A stretch of 64,000 nt of DNA from Mesorhizobium sp. SOD10 (GCA_000824805.1 CCNA01000001.1:310001-374000); one strand, 5' to 3'; counted from the stretch's first letter, positions 17,988 to 28,322 are shown. Made by a program: numbers and translations. The notes: generated from the sequence alone by a model not told the origin.

Positions 17988-19106
17988 CTACACCCGCATC
18001 GGCATCAGCACATAGAGCGCGGTTTCGTCGGCCATGTCATGGATCAGGGTCGGCGAACCGGCATCGGCCAGCATGAACTTGGCCTCGGAACCGGTGAGCT
18101 GGGCGGCGACATCGAGCAGGTATTTGGCGTTGAAGCCGATCTCGATCGGGTCCGACGAATAGTCGGCCGCCAGTTCCTCGGTGGCGCTGCCAGAGTCGGG
18201 GTTGTTGACGGCTAAGGTGAGCTGGCCGTCATTGATCGACAGTTTCACCGCCCGGCCGCGTTCGGAGGAAATGGTCGAAACGCGATCCACCGCCGCGGCG
18301 AAGCTCTGGCGGTCGATGATCAGCTTCTTGTCGTTGCCGGTCGGGATGACACGCTGATAGTCGGGGAAGGTGCCGTCGATCAGCTTCGAGGTCAAAACCA
18401 CGCTGCCGATGGTGAAGCGGATCTTGGTGTCCGACAGTTCCGTGGTCACCGCCACATCGGGATCGTCGACCAGCTTCTGCAGTTCGCTCACCGTCTTGCG
18501 CGGAATGATGATGCCGGGCATGCCTTCCGAGCCCGCCGGTGCGTCGATCTCGGCGCGCGCCAGGCGGTGTCCGTCGGTCGCCACCGAGCGCAGCTTCAGT
18601 TTACCGCCCACCTCATGCGTGTGCAGGAAGATGCCGTTGAGATAATAGCGCGTCTCCTCGGTGGAAATGGCGAACTGGGTCTTGTCGATCAGCCCCTTGA
18701 GCGCCGCCGATTCCAACCGGAAGATATGCGAGAAAGAACCGGCCGAAAGCTCTGGGAAGTCGGATTGCGGCAGGCACTGCAGACGGAAGCTCGAACGGCC
18801 GGACGTGACGGTCATCGCGTTGCCGTCCTCATCCGTCTTCAACATCACCTCGGCGCCGTCTGAAAGCTTGCGCACGATATCGTAGAGCAGATGCGCCGGC
18901 ACCGTCGTCGCGCCGCCACGCTCGACCTTGGCGGGCGTCGCCTCCGTCACTTCGAGGTCGAGGTCCGTCGCCTTCATCTCAAGGCTGGCTCCCTCGGCGC
19001 TGAGCAGCACGTTGGACAGGATCGGTATGGTGTTGCGCCGCTCGACCACGCGGTGGACGTGGTTGAGGGACTTCAGGAGATTTGACCGTTCCAGGATAAC
19101 ACGCAT
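17988..19106 (-). CDS. dnaN: DNA polymerase III beta subunit (sliding clamp)
   Basis: The 372-residue product matches the beta clamp, which tethers polymerase III to DNA as a ring-shaped dimer of three-domain subunits. Segments such as NTIPILSNVLL, VATDGHRLARAEI and the C-terminal YVLMPMRV, part of the clamp's partner-binding region, are characteristic. The frame can be extended to a TTG at 19127, but the ATG at 19106 (MRVILERSNLL) is the family start. It lies between dnaA and recF. Confidence 0.97.
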   Translation of the reverse strand: MRVILERSNLLKSLNHVHRVVERRNTIPILSNVLLSAEGASLEMKATDLDLEVTEATPAKVERGGATTVPAHLLYDIVRKLSDGAEVMLKTDEDGNAMTVTSGRSSFRLQCLPQSDFPELSAGSFSHIFRLESAALKGLIDKTQFAISTEETRYYLNGIFLHTHEVGGKLKLRSVATDGHRLARAEIDAPAGSEGMPGIIIPRKTVSELQKLVDDPDVAVTTELSDTKIRFTIGSVVLTSKLIDGTFPDYQRVIPTGNDKKLIIDRQSFAAAVDRVSTISSERGRAVKLSINDGQLTLAVNNPDSGSATEELAADYSSDPIEIGFNAKYLLDVAAQLTGSEAKFMLADAGSPTLIHDMADETALYVLMPMRV

Positions 19107-19203
19107 GACGAAACAGGCTCGCTTCAATGAATGAACGGGTCACCGGCAGGCGGCATCCCGCGAAAGCCCTGAAAGGCTTCCAGAATCTCCGTAAGCTGAC
19201 AGT

Positions 19204-19258
19204 AAAAAGCCTGCGAACGCAAGCCCGCGGCACCGGTTACGGCCGGCGGCGCGGGCTT
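19204..19258 (-). terminator. Inverted repeats between dnaA and dnaN, possible terminator
   Basis: On the minus strand a stem with arms AAGCCCGCG and CGCGGGCTT (19221-19258) is followed by a small stem around TTGCGTTCGCAG and a run of five T (19204-19208). This could end or attenuate dnaA transcription inside the 202-base spacer before dnaN. Confidence 0.45.
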
Positions 19259-19308
19259 TCTGGGGATAAAGCCGGCGAAGTGCGTCGCCCGACTATTTCT
19301 GCACTCCC

Positions 19309-20856
19309 TCAGGCCTGGTCGTTGATCAGCCTTCTGAGCAGTTCGAGTTCCTGCGCCAGCGTGTTGTCCCCGCCCGAAAGGTCCTCGATCTTGCGTACGG
19401 CATGCAGCACGGTCGTGTGGTCGCGGCCGCCGAAGCGCCGCCCGATCTCCGGCAACGAGCGTAGCGTCATCACTTTCGACAGATACATCGCCACCTGCCG
19501 CGGCTTGACGATCGTGCGCGTGCGCCGGTTGGACAGAAGCTCCGTCTTCGACACGTTGTAGTGGCGCGCCACGATGCGCTGGATGTCCTCGATGCGTACC
19601 CGCTTCGGCTCGCCGGAACGGTAGATATGACCGAGGATCTCGTCGATGCGGTCGATGGTGATTTGCGGCTCGAAGGACTGGCGGAACAGAAGCTGGTTGA
19701 AGGCGCCTTCGAGCTCGCGCCCGCTGCCGGTCACCGTGCGCGCGACATGCTCCAGGATTTCGTCTGAGATGTCGAGCGAGGCATCATCGGTCTTGGCGGT
19801 TGCGCGGCGCAGCTTCAGCATGCCGAGCCGCATGGCGAAATCCGGCGCCGACATTTCCAGCGCCACGCCGCCATTCAGCCGCGAACGCACGCGCGGCTCA
19901 AGCGATTCCAGTTCCGATGGCGGCCGGTCGGCCGCGACCACGACCTGTTTGGCGCTGTCGAGCAGCATGTTGATGAGGTGGCAGAATTCGTGCTGGATCG
20001 ACTTGCCCTGCAGGAACTGCATGTCGTCGATGATCAAGAGATCGATGTCGCGCAGCTGCTCTTTCAGCGTCAGCGCGTTGTTGTCCCGGATCGCGGTGGC
20101 GAAGCGCCACATGAAATATTCCGCGGTCAGGTATACGACGCGCGACTTCGGGTTGTGCCGCAGCGATTCCGCGGCGATCGCCTGCAGCAGGTGCGTCTTG
20201 CCGAGCCCGACGGTTGCATGCAGGAAAAGCGGATTGAAACGGACCGCGCTCGACTGCGATTCCGCTACCGCCCTCGCCGCCGCGAAGGCCACTCTGTTCG
20301 ACGGTCCCTCGATGAAGGAGCTGAACGTATAGCGCGGGTCGAGCGGCGACCCCAGCACATTGTGGCGGAACTCCGGTTCCGTGGGCGCGCCCGGGCGCGG
20401 TGCCGGCGCCCGTTGTTCCACGCGCCCGGCGCTCGCTGTGCCGTTGGCAAGCGCGGTGTGCGTCTGCTTGGTCATCTTGCGCGCCGGCGCCACTTCCGGC
20501 TCGACATGATTGCGCCCCTGGCGCGTGGCGGTGCGCACGACGATCTCGATCTTGAGGACGTCCGGATCCTCATGCCGCCACAGCTCAGCGATGAGCTCGA
20601 GATAGTGGCCGTTGATCCAGGACCGCAGGAAAGCTGTCGGCACGGAGATACGGACAACACCGCGGGAGGCCTCGGCGACCTTCATGCGACCGAACCAGCT
20701 CGAATAGACCTCTGCTCCAAGGCGCGCCTTTAGCTGTGCCTTGACCCGTTCGAACTTCTGTTCCGCGTCGCTGGATGGCACCGCGTCGCGCCCTTCGACA
20801 AAAGTTGCTGGAAATGGGAGCTCGCCCGCTATCTCCCTCTCGATGCCGCTCTGCAT
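19309..20856 (-). CDS. dnaA: Chromosomal replication initiator DnaA
   Basis: The 515-residue protein has the four DnaA domains. They are an N-terminal oligomerisation domain (about 25-110, containing [11 protein letters not shown]), a variable proline/arginine-rich linker, the AAA+ domain with Walker [12 protein letters not shown] and Walker [11 protein letters not shown], and the C-terminal helix-turn-helix with the signature [16 protein letters not shown]. The open frame continues 84 codons upstream with low-complexity arginine-rich sequence. The ATG at 20856 ([11 protein letters not shown]) has AAAGGGA in front and fits rhizobial DnaA length. Confidence 0.97.
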   Translation of the reverse strand: MQSGIEREIAGELPFPATFVEGRDAVPSSDAEQKFERVKAQLKARLGAEVYSSWFGRMKVAEASRGVVRISVPTAFLRSWINGHYLELIAELWRHEDPDVLKIEIVVRTATRQGRNHVEPEVAPARKMTKQTHTALANGTASAGRVEQRAPAPRPGAPTEPEFRHNVLGSPLDPRYTFSSFIEGPSNRVAFAAARAVAESQSSAVRFNPLFLHATVGLGKTHLLQAIAAESLRHNPKSRVVYLTAEYFMWRFATAIRDNNALTLKEQLRDIDLLIIDDMQFLQGKSIQHEFCHLINMLLDSAKQVVVAADRPPSELESLEPRVRSRLNGGVALEMSAPDFAMRLGMLKLRRATAKTDDASLDISDEILEHVARTVTGSGRELEGAFNQLLFRQSFEPQITIDRIDEILGHIYRSGEPKRVRIEDIQRIVARHYNVSKTELLSNRRTRTIVKPRQVAMYLSKVMTLRSLPEIGRRFGGRDHTTVLHAVRKIEDLSGGDNTLAQELELLRRLINDQA

Positions 20857-21697
20857 GATCAAGTCCCTTTGTCTTCTCGTACCCTTTTTCCGCCGGGGAT
20901 GCGCCTCCTGCATCTCTTGGTCCGGCGACCTCATTTTGCCGCTCTGCCGCTGCCGCCGCCGGCAACGATAGTCGCAACTCGCGCAAGGGACCGACTGCCG
21001 GCTCCGCACGCCGGCTTTCGACAAAGACAAGGCAATACGCCACCCTCCGGCGAAACGCCGGCGAGACATCGACTGCCATGTACAATTACGCCAGTCCCCT
21101 ACCCGCACCGAAGAGACAAACCAAGCCGCACGCGGAATTGCTCCACGTCATGAATTCTGCCATTTTGTGCTGGCCGATTCAGGCTAGGTTAGGGGCTAGA
21201 GCCCGTCCCTTCGATGGATGGACATTACCGAAATCGCTGTGGATAGGGCAAGGCCACATCTAACGGTTTTTTAACGAATCTGGTTACCGGACAGGGCTTG
21301 AAATCGGGTGTCCGGACGGCGCGTTTTGATAAAGCCATTGTGATTCAAACCCTTTTCCGGCGAATATGAAAAAGGCCGGCCGAAGCGAAATATTCTGAAA
21401 TAATTCTCTTGACAGCTACTTCTCCCCTTTAGCCTGACCGTGAGTTGAACAAGCTGTGGATGACCCGCCGTAAGGCCATGAAAACACTACTGATTTCTTG
21501 ACAGGCAAATTTGGGCAGCTGCCGCGGGGAGGGCGTGCCGATATCAGCGGCGCTGAATATGCCGGCAAAACATTACTGGCGCTGGATTCGCGCCACAAGC
21601 GTTGCTTGCGAGTAAATTTTTTAAGTACTTGCCGGCAAACGAAAAAACCCGGCCTATGCGACCGGGTTCCACATCGATGGATCGAGGATTATGTCGG
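20857..21697 (-). promoter_or_regulatory. Long dnaA upstream region with two DnaA-box-like sites
   Basis: This 841-base non-coding stretch separates rpsT from dnaA. Two sequences one base off the DnaA box occur: 21238-21246 (CTATCCACA on the minus strand) and 21455-21463 (TCATCCACA on the minus strand). AT-rich pieces lie around 21263-21275, 21390-21410 and 21610-21625. These could serve dnaA autoregulation, or less likely an origin. In many alphaproteobacteria the origin lies beside hemE, which is not here. I could not assign a dnaA promoter confidently. Confidence 0.45.
21642..21668 (-). terminator. Rho-independent terminator of rpsT
   Basis: Read on the minus strand, AACCCGG and CCGGGTT form a stem with a short loop followed by six T. 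It lies 30 bases after the rpsT stop. Confidence 0.8.
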
Positions 21698-21964
21698 TCA
21701 GGCCGACAGCGTCTTGACGCGCTGAGCGAGTCGCGAGACCTTGCGGGAGGCCGTGTTCTTGTGGACGACGCCCTTGGTGGCGGCGCGCATCAATTCCGGC
21801 TCCGCCGCCTTGAAGGCTTCCACTGCCGCGGCCTTGTCGCCGGCGGCCAGCGCCTCTTCGACCTTGCGGACATAGGTGCGGACGCGCGAGCGGCGGTTCT
21901 TATTGACCGCCGCGCGGCGGGCGATCTTGCGCGTTGCCTTTTTGGCCGAGGACGTATTGGCCAT
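21698..21964 (-). CDS. rpsT: 30S ribosomal protein S20
   Basis: S20 is a small helical protein that binds the 5' domain of 16S rRNA. The 88-residue product from the ATG at 21964 ([17 protein letters not shown]) matches family length and sequence, including [20 protein letters not shown] at the C-terminus. A frame 17 codons longer is open but lacks similarity, and AGAGAGG precedes the chosen ATG. A strong promoter lies at 22057-22085 and a terminator directly after, so it is a monocistronic unit. Confidence 0.98.
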   Translation of the reverse strand: MANTSSAKKATRKIARRAAVNKNRRSRVRTYVRKVEEALAAGDKAAAVEAFKAAEPELMRAATKGVVHKNTASRKVSRLAQRVKTLSA

Positions 21965-22056
21965 GATGCCTCTCTTCTGATCTGGTGAGCGCCAACGGGA
22001 TGCCGCAGGGCGCAAAAAACAAACGGGCAGCCACAGGGCCGCCTCGGTTGGTGCGG

Positions 22057-22085
22057 CTTATAGTTCAGCTTTTCCGGCGCGTCAA
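22057..22085 (-). promoter_or_regulatory. Sigma-70 promoter of rpsT
   Basis: On the minus strand TTGACG and TATAAG are separated by exactly 17 bases, about 90 bases before the rpsT start. This is the best-looking housekeeping promoter in the window. Confidence 0.75.
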
Positions 22086-22159
22086 CGCTACTGGGCAGTC
22101 TTTTTAGTGACTGAAAACGCGGCGCGTCGTCATCCGCTTTCTGTCATCGGCGGCATGGC

Positions 22160-22933
22160 CTAGCGGTTCGTGAAATTCGGCTTCCGCTTCTCGACGAAGG
22201 CGGCCATGCCTTCTTTCTGGTCGTCGAGCGCAAACAGCGAATGGAAAAGGCGGCGTTCGAAGCGGAGCCCTTCGGCGAGCGTCGTCTCGTAAGCGCGGTT
22301 GACGGCCTCCTTGGTCATCATCACCGACGGCAGCGAGAACTCGGCGATCTTGGCCGCCGCCTTCAGCGCTTCCTCAATGAGCTCTGCGACCGGCACCACC
22401 CGCGATACCAGCCCGCTCCGCTCGGCTTCAGCCGCGTCCATCATCCGCCCGGTCAGGCACATGTCCATCGCCTTCGACTTGCCGACGAAGCGAGTCAGCC
22501 GCTGCGATCCGCCCATGCCCGGCATGACGCCGAGCGTGATTTCGGGCTGGCCGAACTTGGCATTGTCGGCAGCGATGATGAAGTCGCACATCATGGCCAG
22601 CTCGCAGCCGCCGCCGAGCGCATAGCCCGCGACCGCCGCGATGATGGGCTTGCGCGTGCGCGTGAATTCCTCCCAGCCGACGAAGAAATCCTGGCTGTAG
22701 GCATCGGCGAAGGACAGCGCCTGCATTTCCTTGATGTCGGCGCCGGCGGCAAACGCCTTTTCCGAGCCCGTGAGCACCATCGCGCCGATCGCGGGATCGG
22801 CGTTGAACGCCCCCGCCGCCGCCACGACCTCGCCAAGAACTTGCGAGTTCAGCGCATTGAGCGCCTTGGGCCGGTTCAGCGTGATCAGCCCGACCTTGCC
22901 GCGTGTTTCCACGAGAATGGTTTCATAGGCCAT
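22160..22933 (-). CDS. Enoyl-CoA hydratase (crotonase family)
   Basis: The 257-residue enzyme hydrates trans-2-enoyl-CoA to 3-hydroxyacyl-CoA. The oxyanion-hole segment [12 protein letters not shown] is present. Both catalytic glutamates of hydratases are conserved, in [12 protein letters not shown] and in [13 protein letters not shown], so it should be an active hydratase rather than a diverged crotonase. It lies between mutM and rpsT on the same strand, away from the beta-oxidation cluster at 58-64 kb. Chain-length preference cannot be told. Confidence 0.92.
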   Translation of the reverse strand: MAYETILVETRGKVGLITLNRPKALNALNSQVLGEVVAAAGAFNADPAIGAMVLTGSEKAFAAGADIKEMQALSFADAYSQDFFVGWEEFTRTRKPIIAAVAGYALGGGCELAMMCDFIIAADNAKFGQPEITLGVMPGMGGSQRLTRFVGKSKAMDMCLTGRMMDAAEAERSGLVSRVVPVAELIEEALKAAAKIAEFSLPSVMMTKEAVNRAYETTLAEGLRFERRLFHSLFALDDQKEGMAAFVEKRKPNFTNR

Positions 22934-22981
22934 GGGTTCACCTCCTTCCGCGGCAATGGGATGATCGTTACCGTTCCTAGC

Positions 22982-23872
22982 TTACCGCTGACAGGTCCGG
23001 CAATAGAAGGTCGAGCGGCCGCTTTGCACGATGCGCTCGATATGGCCGCGGCAATCCGGCTTCGGGCATGGCTCTCCCTCGCGGTCGTAGACCGCGAAGG
23101 AATGCTGGAAATAGCCGAGCGATCCGTCGGCCTGGACATAGTCGCGCAGCGAGGAGCCGCCGGCGGCGATCGCATCGGCAATGACCGAGCGGATCGCCCC
23201 GGCGAGGCGTTCGCTTTGCTGTTTCGCCTTCTTGGCCGACCTGGCGATGGTGCCGGCTTCGCGCAGCGGCGACAGACCGGCGCGCCACAGCGCTTCCGAG
23301 ACATATATATTGCCGAGCCCGGCGATCAGCCGCTGGTCGAGCAGCGCTGCCTTGAGCGGGGACCTGCGATCCTTCAGCAGCGAGGCGAGCAGGGGGCCGT
23401 CGAGCGCGTTGCCGGTTGGCTCGATGCCGAGCCCCGCCAGCATCGGATGTGTGTCCGGCGGCCCTTCGGCAAACAGCATGAAGCCGAAGCGGCGAGGATC
23501 GTTGAAGATAACGCGCGATCGCTCGCCGGTTGTCGAGGCGACGTCGAACAAGACATGGTCATGCGCCGTGCTTTTCGAGCGCTCGTGATGGAAGGTGCCA
23601 GGTATGTCGCTGCTCCCGGCTGCCTCGACCCGGAACGATCCCGACATGCCGAGATGACAGATCAGCACCGGTCCGTCTTCCACATGCATCGTCAGGTATT
23701 TGGCGCGCCGGCCAAGTGCCGTCACGGTCTTGCCGGTAAGCCTCTCCGAAAAGCGCTCGGGAAAAGGAAAGCGAAGGTCGGGCCTGCGTGCCTCGACGCT
23801 GACGAGCCTCGCCCCTTCCAGGACCGGCTGCAGTCCGCGCCGGACCGTCTCGACTTCAGGCAACTCAGGCAT
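22982..23872 (-). CDS. mutM: Formamidopyrimidine-DNA glycosylase (Fpg/MutM)
   Basis: MutM excises 8-oxoguanine and FapyG and cuts the abasic site. The N-terminus [14 protein letters not shown] supplies the catalytic proline 2 and glutamate 3. The C-terminal zinc finger has four cysteines (CPKPDC ... YCRTCQR). Length is 296 residues, normal for rhizobia. Its start overlaps the deoB stop by 8 bases, an unusual pairing of repair and nucleoside metabolism. Confidence 0.96.
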   Translation of the reverse strand: MPELPEVETVRRGLQPVLEGARLVSVEARRPDLRFPFPERFSERLTGKTVTALGRRAKYLTMHVEDGPVLICHLGMSGSFRVEAAGSSDIPGTFHHERSKSTAHDHVLFDVASTTGERSRVIFNDPRRFGFMLFAEGPPDTHPMLAGLGIEPTGNALDGPLLASLLKDRRSPLKAALLDQRLIAGLGNIYVSEALWRAGLSPLREAGTIARSAKKAKQQSERLAGAIRSVIADAIAAGGSSLRDYVQADGSLGYFQHSFAVYDREGEPCPKPDCRGHIERIVQSGRSTFYCRTCQR

Positions 23873-25097
23873 GTCCGCCTATCGTTGCGAGGAAGGATGT
23901 TCCATGGCGACCGGTTGCCAGGCCGAGATGATCCGCGACGGTTTCGCCGATATCGGCGAAGGTCGGCCTGAGCCCGATGTCGCCGCCCTTCAGCCCCGGC
24001 CCGATGCCGATCACCGGAACGCGTTCGCGCGTATGGTCGGTGCCGGACCAGGTCGGATCGTTGCCATGGTCGGCGGTGAGGATCAGAAGGTCTCCCGGCC
24101 CGATGCGCGACAGCGCTTCCGGCAGCCGGCGGTCGAAGGCTTCGAGCGCCGCGGCATAGCCGGCGACATCGCGCCGGTGGCCGAACTCGGTGTCGAAATC
24201 GACGAAATTGGCAAAGACCAGGTCGCCGTCGCGGGCGTCGTCCATGGCGCCGAGCGCCTTGTCGAACATCGCCATGTTGCCGCCGGCCTTGCGCACTTCC
24301 GAAATGCCGCGATGAGCGAAGATGTCGCCGATCTTCCCGACGGCGATGACCTTGCTGCCGCGCCCGGTCAGCCGGTCGAGCAGGGTCGGCTCCGGCGGCG
24401 GCACTGCATAGTCGCGGCGATTGTGGGTGCGCTGGAACGTAGCGGGCGTCTCGCCCACGAACGGCCGTGCAATCACGCGCCCGATCTTGAGCGGATCGAC
24501 AAGCCGGCGCACCGTGAGGCAAAGCTCATAAAGCCGCTCCAGGCCGAAATGCGTTTCATGCGCGGCGATCTGCAATACGGAGTCCACCGAGGTGTAGCAG
24601 ATCGGCTTGCCGGTACGGATATGCTCTTCGCCGAGCCGCTCTATGATCGCGGTTCCGGGCGCATGGCAATTGCCGACGATGCCAGGCAGCTTGCCTTCGC
24701 GGACGATCGCGTCGGTCAGCTCGGCCGGGAAGGCCGGCACCGTATCGGGAAAATAGCCCCAATCGAAACGCACCGGCAGGCCGGCGATCTCCCAGTGGCC
24801 GGAGGGCGTATCCTTGCCGCTCGACACTTCCTGGGCGGCGCCATGGAAGGCCGAGGCAACCAGCGGCGCGTCGATGCCGAGTCCCGTCGCGGTTCGCGCC
24901 GCCAGGCCAAGCCCGAGCGACATCATGTTGGGCACCGCGAGCGGTCCGCTGCGCAGCCCTTGCCTGTCGGCGCGGCCGTCGGCGCAGGCCTTGACGATAT
25001 GCCCGAACGTGTCGGCGCCGGCATCGCCATAGCGTTCGGCGTCGGCCGCGCCGCCGATGCCGAAAGAATCGAGAACAAACAGGAACGCGCGCGCCAT
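23865..25097 (-). CDS. deoB: Phosphopentomutase
   Basis: DeoB interconverts (deoxy)ribose 1-phosphate and 5-phosphate in nucleoside salvage. The 410-residue chain begins [20 protein letters not shown], with the metal-binding aspartate of the alkaline-phosphatase superfamily, and later has [18 protein letters not shown], the second metal site. The open frame extends 26 codons upstream, but the ATG at 25097 fits family starts. No deoA, deoD or transporter gene is adjacent. Confidence 0.94.
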   Translation of the reverse strand: MARAFLFVLDSFGIGGAADAERYGDAGADTFGHIVKACADGRADRQGLRSGPLAVPNMMSLGLGLAARTATGLGIDAPLVASAFHGAAQEVSSGKDTPSGHWEIAGLPVRFDWGYFPDTVPAFPAELTDAIVREGKLPGIVGNCHAPGTAIIERLGEEHIRTGKPICYTSVDSVLQIAAHETHFGLERLYELCLTVRRLVDPLKIGRVIARPFVGETPATFQRTHNRRDYAVPPPEPTLLDRLTGRGSKVIAVGKIGDIFAHRGISEVRKAGGNMAMFDKALGAMDDARDGDLVFANFVDFDTEFGHRRDVAGYAAALEAFDRRLPEALSRIGPGDLLILTADHGNDPTWSGTDHTRERVPVIGIGPGLKGGDIGLRPTFADIGETVADHLGLATGRHGTSFLATIGGHA

Positions 25098-25229
25098 GAG
25101 TATCTTTGTTGTCAGTCCTGACAACCAGACATAAGGTTCCCCGGCGGTGTTGGCAAATCGGAAACCAAACCGCAACGGCTTGGCGCCATGGTTGCGGCGA
25201 GACGCGGATGCGGCGGGAGCGAAGCATAT

Positions 25230-26167
25230 ATGGCAAGGCGCGGCAAAACCGCGGCAAGGCAGGCCGTGAAAATGTGCGCCGCCGCTCTCGCGGCGTTCGG
25301 CGTTGCCTCCTGGCCGGCCCGCGCCGACTGGCGTGACGACATCGGCACATTCCGCATCGGCATCGTCGCTGAATCGGGCGGCGGCAACACCGTTCCCGGG
25401 CTCGCGCGCTTGACCGACGCCTATGCCAATGCGCTGGCATGAAGGTCGAGTTCGTCGTTGCGCGCGACTACGCGGCGCTGATCGAGGCGCAGGCGAGCGG
25501 ACGCGTGCAATACGCGGTCTATTCGGCTCTCGCCTATGCCACGGCTTCGGAGCGCTGCGGCTGTGTCGAACCTCTGGTGGCGCCGGTGGATACCGACGGC
25601 GCCGTCGGCATCCGTTCCGTCCTGGTGACGCGCGACGGCAGGCTTTCGGACCTCGCCGCCATGGCCTCGCACCGGATCGCGATCGCGCCGGCCGAGAATG
25701 TCGGCGGCGCGTTGCTGCCGCTCGCGGCGCTGTCGGCCGAAGGCGTCAAGATCGCGCGGGATTCGCCCTTCCTGGAGCGTGCCGCCTCGGCCGCCGCGGC
25801 CGAGACGATGCTGGCTGGCGGCGAAGCGGACGCGCTGTTCGGCTGGGAGCCGGCCGCTGCCGACGGCCAGCCCGGCCATTCCGACGGCACGGTCGCGCGG
25901 CTGGAGGCGGCCGGCATCCCTGCAGCGTCGCTTCGCGTGCTGTGGACCTCGGGCCTCTTGCGCTACGGCCCGCACGCCGTCCGCAGCGATCTTGACCCCG
26001 AGGCAAAGCGCCGGCTGACGGTCTTCCTGACCAATCTCAAGTCACAGACGCCCGATGTGTACGACCTGCTGGAGCGGGCGCATTCCGGCGGTTTTGGGCC
26101 GGCCGCGCAGAAGGATTATGCGATGGCGGTGGCGATCGTGCGGCAGGAAACGGCCGGGCAGGAATAG
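25230..26167 (+). pseudogene. PhnD-like periplasmic binding protein, interrupted by a frameshift
   Basis: Two overlapping frames together encode one phosphonate/phosphite-type binding protein. The first (25230-25442) carries a signal peptide and the start of the domain ([12 protein letters not shown] ... TDAYANALA). The second (25439-26167) continues at [18 protein letters not shown], normally contiguous in this family. At 25434-25442 the sequence CTGGCATGA would read A-L-G-M-K if one more G were present. A single-base loss is therefore likely, either real or a sequencing error. Translational restart at the ATGA would give a cytoplasmic half-domain. No permease or ATPase gene is adjacent. Confidence 0.8.
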
Positions 26168-26171
26168 CCTG

Positions 26172-26783
26172 TCAGCAGTCGCTGCAGGGTATCGTCGGAC
26201 TCCGGCGCGGCCTTAGATAGTAGGTTTCGCTCATCGATATGTTGCTGAAAGCCGAGGTCAGCCCGAGCCCCTGCGAATTGCTGGCGGACCAGGTGATGAT
26301 CGGTTTGTAGCCGAGGTCGCTCTCCACGCGGACCAGGAAGGTGTTGCGGATTCTCAGCGTCGTCGGCACCGTGGTTATCGTGTTCACGGCCGCGTCGGCG
26401 CTGTAGGTGGTGCCCACCAGCTTGCGCGACCATGCCACCAGCACTCTCGGCGTTGCTTCGTCCGTGATCTGTATTCCTGTGATGATGATCGTCGGCAACG
26501 AACGGTTGTAGGGCTGCAGCGTCGATGTGCCGATCTTCATGATGGCATCGAGGTTGGCCTTCGCGACGGTCTGCTGCTGCGTGACGAGATCCGCGACCAT
26601 GCTGCCGATGCGGCTGACCTTCTTGCTGGTCTCGATGGCCTGAGAGGCTTCCATCGTGATGAAATACATGATGAGCAGCACCGGAACGATGAACGCGAAC
26701 TCGATCGCCGCGACGCCGCGGCGATCGCGGCAAAACCGCTCCACCTTCGCCGAAATCCCCCTGAGTGCCCCCGCACTATGCAT
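26172..26783 (-). CDS. TadE-like pilus assembly pseudopilin (first)
   Basis: The 203-residue protein has a short basic head (RFCRDRRG), then AAIEFAFIVPVLLIMYFITME, the TadE-type N-terminal helix with the glutamate at the pilin +5-like position after a glycine. TadE/TadF pseudopilins are processed by the prepilin peptidase and help assemble Flp pili. The remainder is a periplasmic domain of no clear motif, ending in two cysteines (CSDC). The ATG at 26783 has GGAGG five bases before it and is preferred to an upstream GTG. Confidence 0.82.
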   Translation of the reverse strand: MHSAGALRGISAKVERFCRDRRGVAAIEFAFIVPVLLIMYFITMEASQAIETSKKVSRIGSMVADLVTQQQTVAKANLDAIMKIGTSTLQPYNRSLPTIIITGIQITDEATPRVLVAWSRKLVGTTYSADAAVNTITTVPTTLRIRNTFLVRVESDLGYKPIITWSASNSQGLGLTSAFSNISMSETYYLRPRRSPTIPCSDC

Positions 26784-26821
26784 ATCGTCCTCCACGCCGC
26801 GGCTTTAGCCGTCGAGCAGCC

Positions 26822-27415
26822 TCAATTGTCGTCGAATGGCTCGTTCTGCCAGGTCACCGATGCGAAATGCAGCGTGTTGCCGTCTTTCAGATTGGCCATC
26901 GACTTGGCCAGGAAATCGGTCATCACCGGCCATTTGTAGAACACTCGCAACATGTTGATGGATTCCGCCAGTCCCGGCGAGACCGTGAAGGTCATCGAGT
27001 TGGTGCCCTGCACTAGCACGATGTCGCCGTCGACTATCTTGAAGCCCGCCGTGGCGGCGTCGGCGAAACTCGGATACTCGCGCAAATCGACGAGCAATCC
27101 CGGGCAGTTCTTGGCCACCATGATCTCAAGCCTGCTGCAGATCAGCTGCTTGATGGACGCTTCGGTCACGTTCGTCCTCTGCAACTGCCCGGTTCGCAGC
27201 TGGCGAGCAACATCGTCGGTGGCGTTGGCCATCACCTCCTGGCCCGCGAACGAAATGCAGCTCTCGAGGATGGCGAAGACGAGAAGCGCGAACGGTATGG
27301 CCAGCATCGCGAATTCCATCGCCGTGCTGCCGCGCCTGTCGCTGAAAAAGCCGGGCCGCGATCTGGCGCGCACCTCGCTGTCCGTGCCGTTGCCGGATGT
27401 GGCATCCTTGCTCAT
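26822..27415 (-). CDS. TadE-like pilus assembly pseudopilin (second)
   Basis: The 197-residue product shows the same plan as its neighbour: SDRRGSTAMEFAMLAIPFALLVF, with glycine followed by a +5-like glutamate and a hydrophobic helix, then a periplasmic domain with a cysteine pair (LICSRL, KNCPGLL). It probably is TadE or TadF of the same Tad apparatus. The ATG at 27415 (MSKDATSG) has AGGAA upstream. The gap to the first tadE-like gene is 38 bases, so they are co-transcribed. Confidence 0.83.
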   Translation of the reverse strand: MSKDATSGNGTDSEVRARSRPGFFSDRRGSTAMEFAMLAIPFALLVFAILESCISFAGQEVMANATDDVARQLRTGQLQRTNVTEASIKQLICSRLEIMVAKNCPGLLVDLREYPSFADAATAGFKIVDGDIVLVQGTNSMTFTVSPGLAESINMLRVFYKWPVMTDFLAKSMANLKDGNTLHFASVTWQNEPFDDN

Positions 27416-27555
27416 ATCGCGTTCCTGCCGATCCCTTTGCGGTACCGGCGGCAAGGTTAGCGAAAACCCATTGAGTTCCGGTTTGGATGATCGTTAAATT
27501 CGCCGGGCAAGCTTTAAGCTGTCTTTAATGCCCGTGGGGTTCGCCCTCGCAGGGC

Positions 27556-27978
27556 TCAGTGCCCGGCGCTCATTTCGGCTTCGGAAGCCTTCTCGGCCTC
27601 GCTCTTGAACGCGCTCTCGCAATAGGGTGTGCAGGACATGGTCTGGACTTCGGCGCGTCTGTAGATGCGTACCGAGGAGGCGGCCTGCCGCACGACCGTC
27701 ACCTGTTCATCGATGATCGGGCTGCCGTCTGAATCGAGCACGACTATGTTGGTGACACCGAAGCCCTTGCCGGTGAGAACGATGGTCGAGGCGTCCTGCA
27801 CGGAGGCGTCGGCGATCGCCGGATTGCCGATGACGACCGTGTCGGCGGCGCGCGATAATTTGACGATCTTCGCCTGGTTCATGGTGACTTCTATGCCGGC
27901 GCCGGCGCTCGCCGGCATGACCAAGGCGGCGGTTGCCAGCAGCGCGGCGACTGGAAACAGCAATCTCGACAATGTCAT
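27556..27978 (-). CDS. Free-standing secretin N-terminal (CpaC N-domain) periplasmic protein
   Basis: This 140-residue secreted protein (signal peptide ending near PASAGAG) consists of one domain seen also at the N-terminus of the CpaC secretin encoded at 30328. Compare NPAIADASV...TGKGFGVTNIVVLDSDG here with NPAVADAVT...FGKAVGETNIFVFGPNG in CpaC. It lacks the secretin pore. The tail has two cysteines (MSCTPYCESAF) that may form a disulfide. It likely acts as an accessory to the outer-membrane pilus channel. GGGAG lies 6 bases before the ATG at 27978. Confidence 0.8.
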   Translation of the reverse strand: MTLSRLLFPVAALLATAALVMPASAGAGIEVTMNQAKIVKLSRAADTVVIGNPAIADASVQDASTIVLTGKGFGVTNIVVLDSDGSPIIDEQVTVVRQAASSVRIYRRAEVQTMSCTPYCESAFKSEAEKASEAEMSAGH

Positions 27979-28322
27979 TGAAGCGCTCCCGCACGCAGAT
28001 TCTTCAACGGAACATGAACGAGATTGGTGAAGCAACGGTTAAGCCGGGCTTGGCATGATTAAGGATCGGCTTGCATGAGCGTCATGAGTCGAGGGCGCTT
28101 GCTGTTTTAGCAATATTGCAAAAGCGCCGGTTTCCCGGGAGCCGAGCTCCCTGCCGATGTTTAGGCCATGGTTAACCAAGCAGCGCGTTCACCACCGGAA
28201 AGGAATCGGTAAGGCTGTTTATTAAGCCGATTGAAACGGGTTCTCCCTAGATTTGCAGCATCCGATCAACCGCAAAGAGAAGTTGACGGAAGTGCTGCAA
28301 CACGTGGAGTAGGAGCTCTCGA
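27979..28322. promoter_or_regulatory. Divergent control region of the Tad locus
   Basis: This 344-base spacer separates the minus-strand accessory genes from the flp pilin gene. It contains a nested palindrome at 28094-28128: outer arms GGCGCTT and AAGCGCC, inside which GCAATATTGC forms a perfect 10-base palindrome at 28110-28119. Several TTAA words occur, but none make a full CtrA site. Promoters could not be fixed. No other gene is seen. Confidence 0.5.

Noticed and set aside
20857..21108. N-terminal extension of DnaA by 84 residues
   Set aside because: The extra residues are unlike DnaA, and the ATG at 20856 has a ribosome site and the family start.
21409..21435. TTGACA-N15-TAGCCT as a plus-strand promoter in the dnaA-rpsT spacer
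   Set aside because: The spacing is short, and both neighbouring genes are on the other strand with no small gene behind it.
20857..21697. Chromosome origin oriC
   Set aside because: Only two imperfect DnaA boxes are seen and hemE is not adjacent. Evidence is too weak to call an origin.
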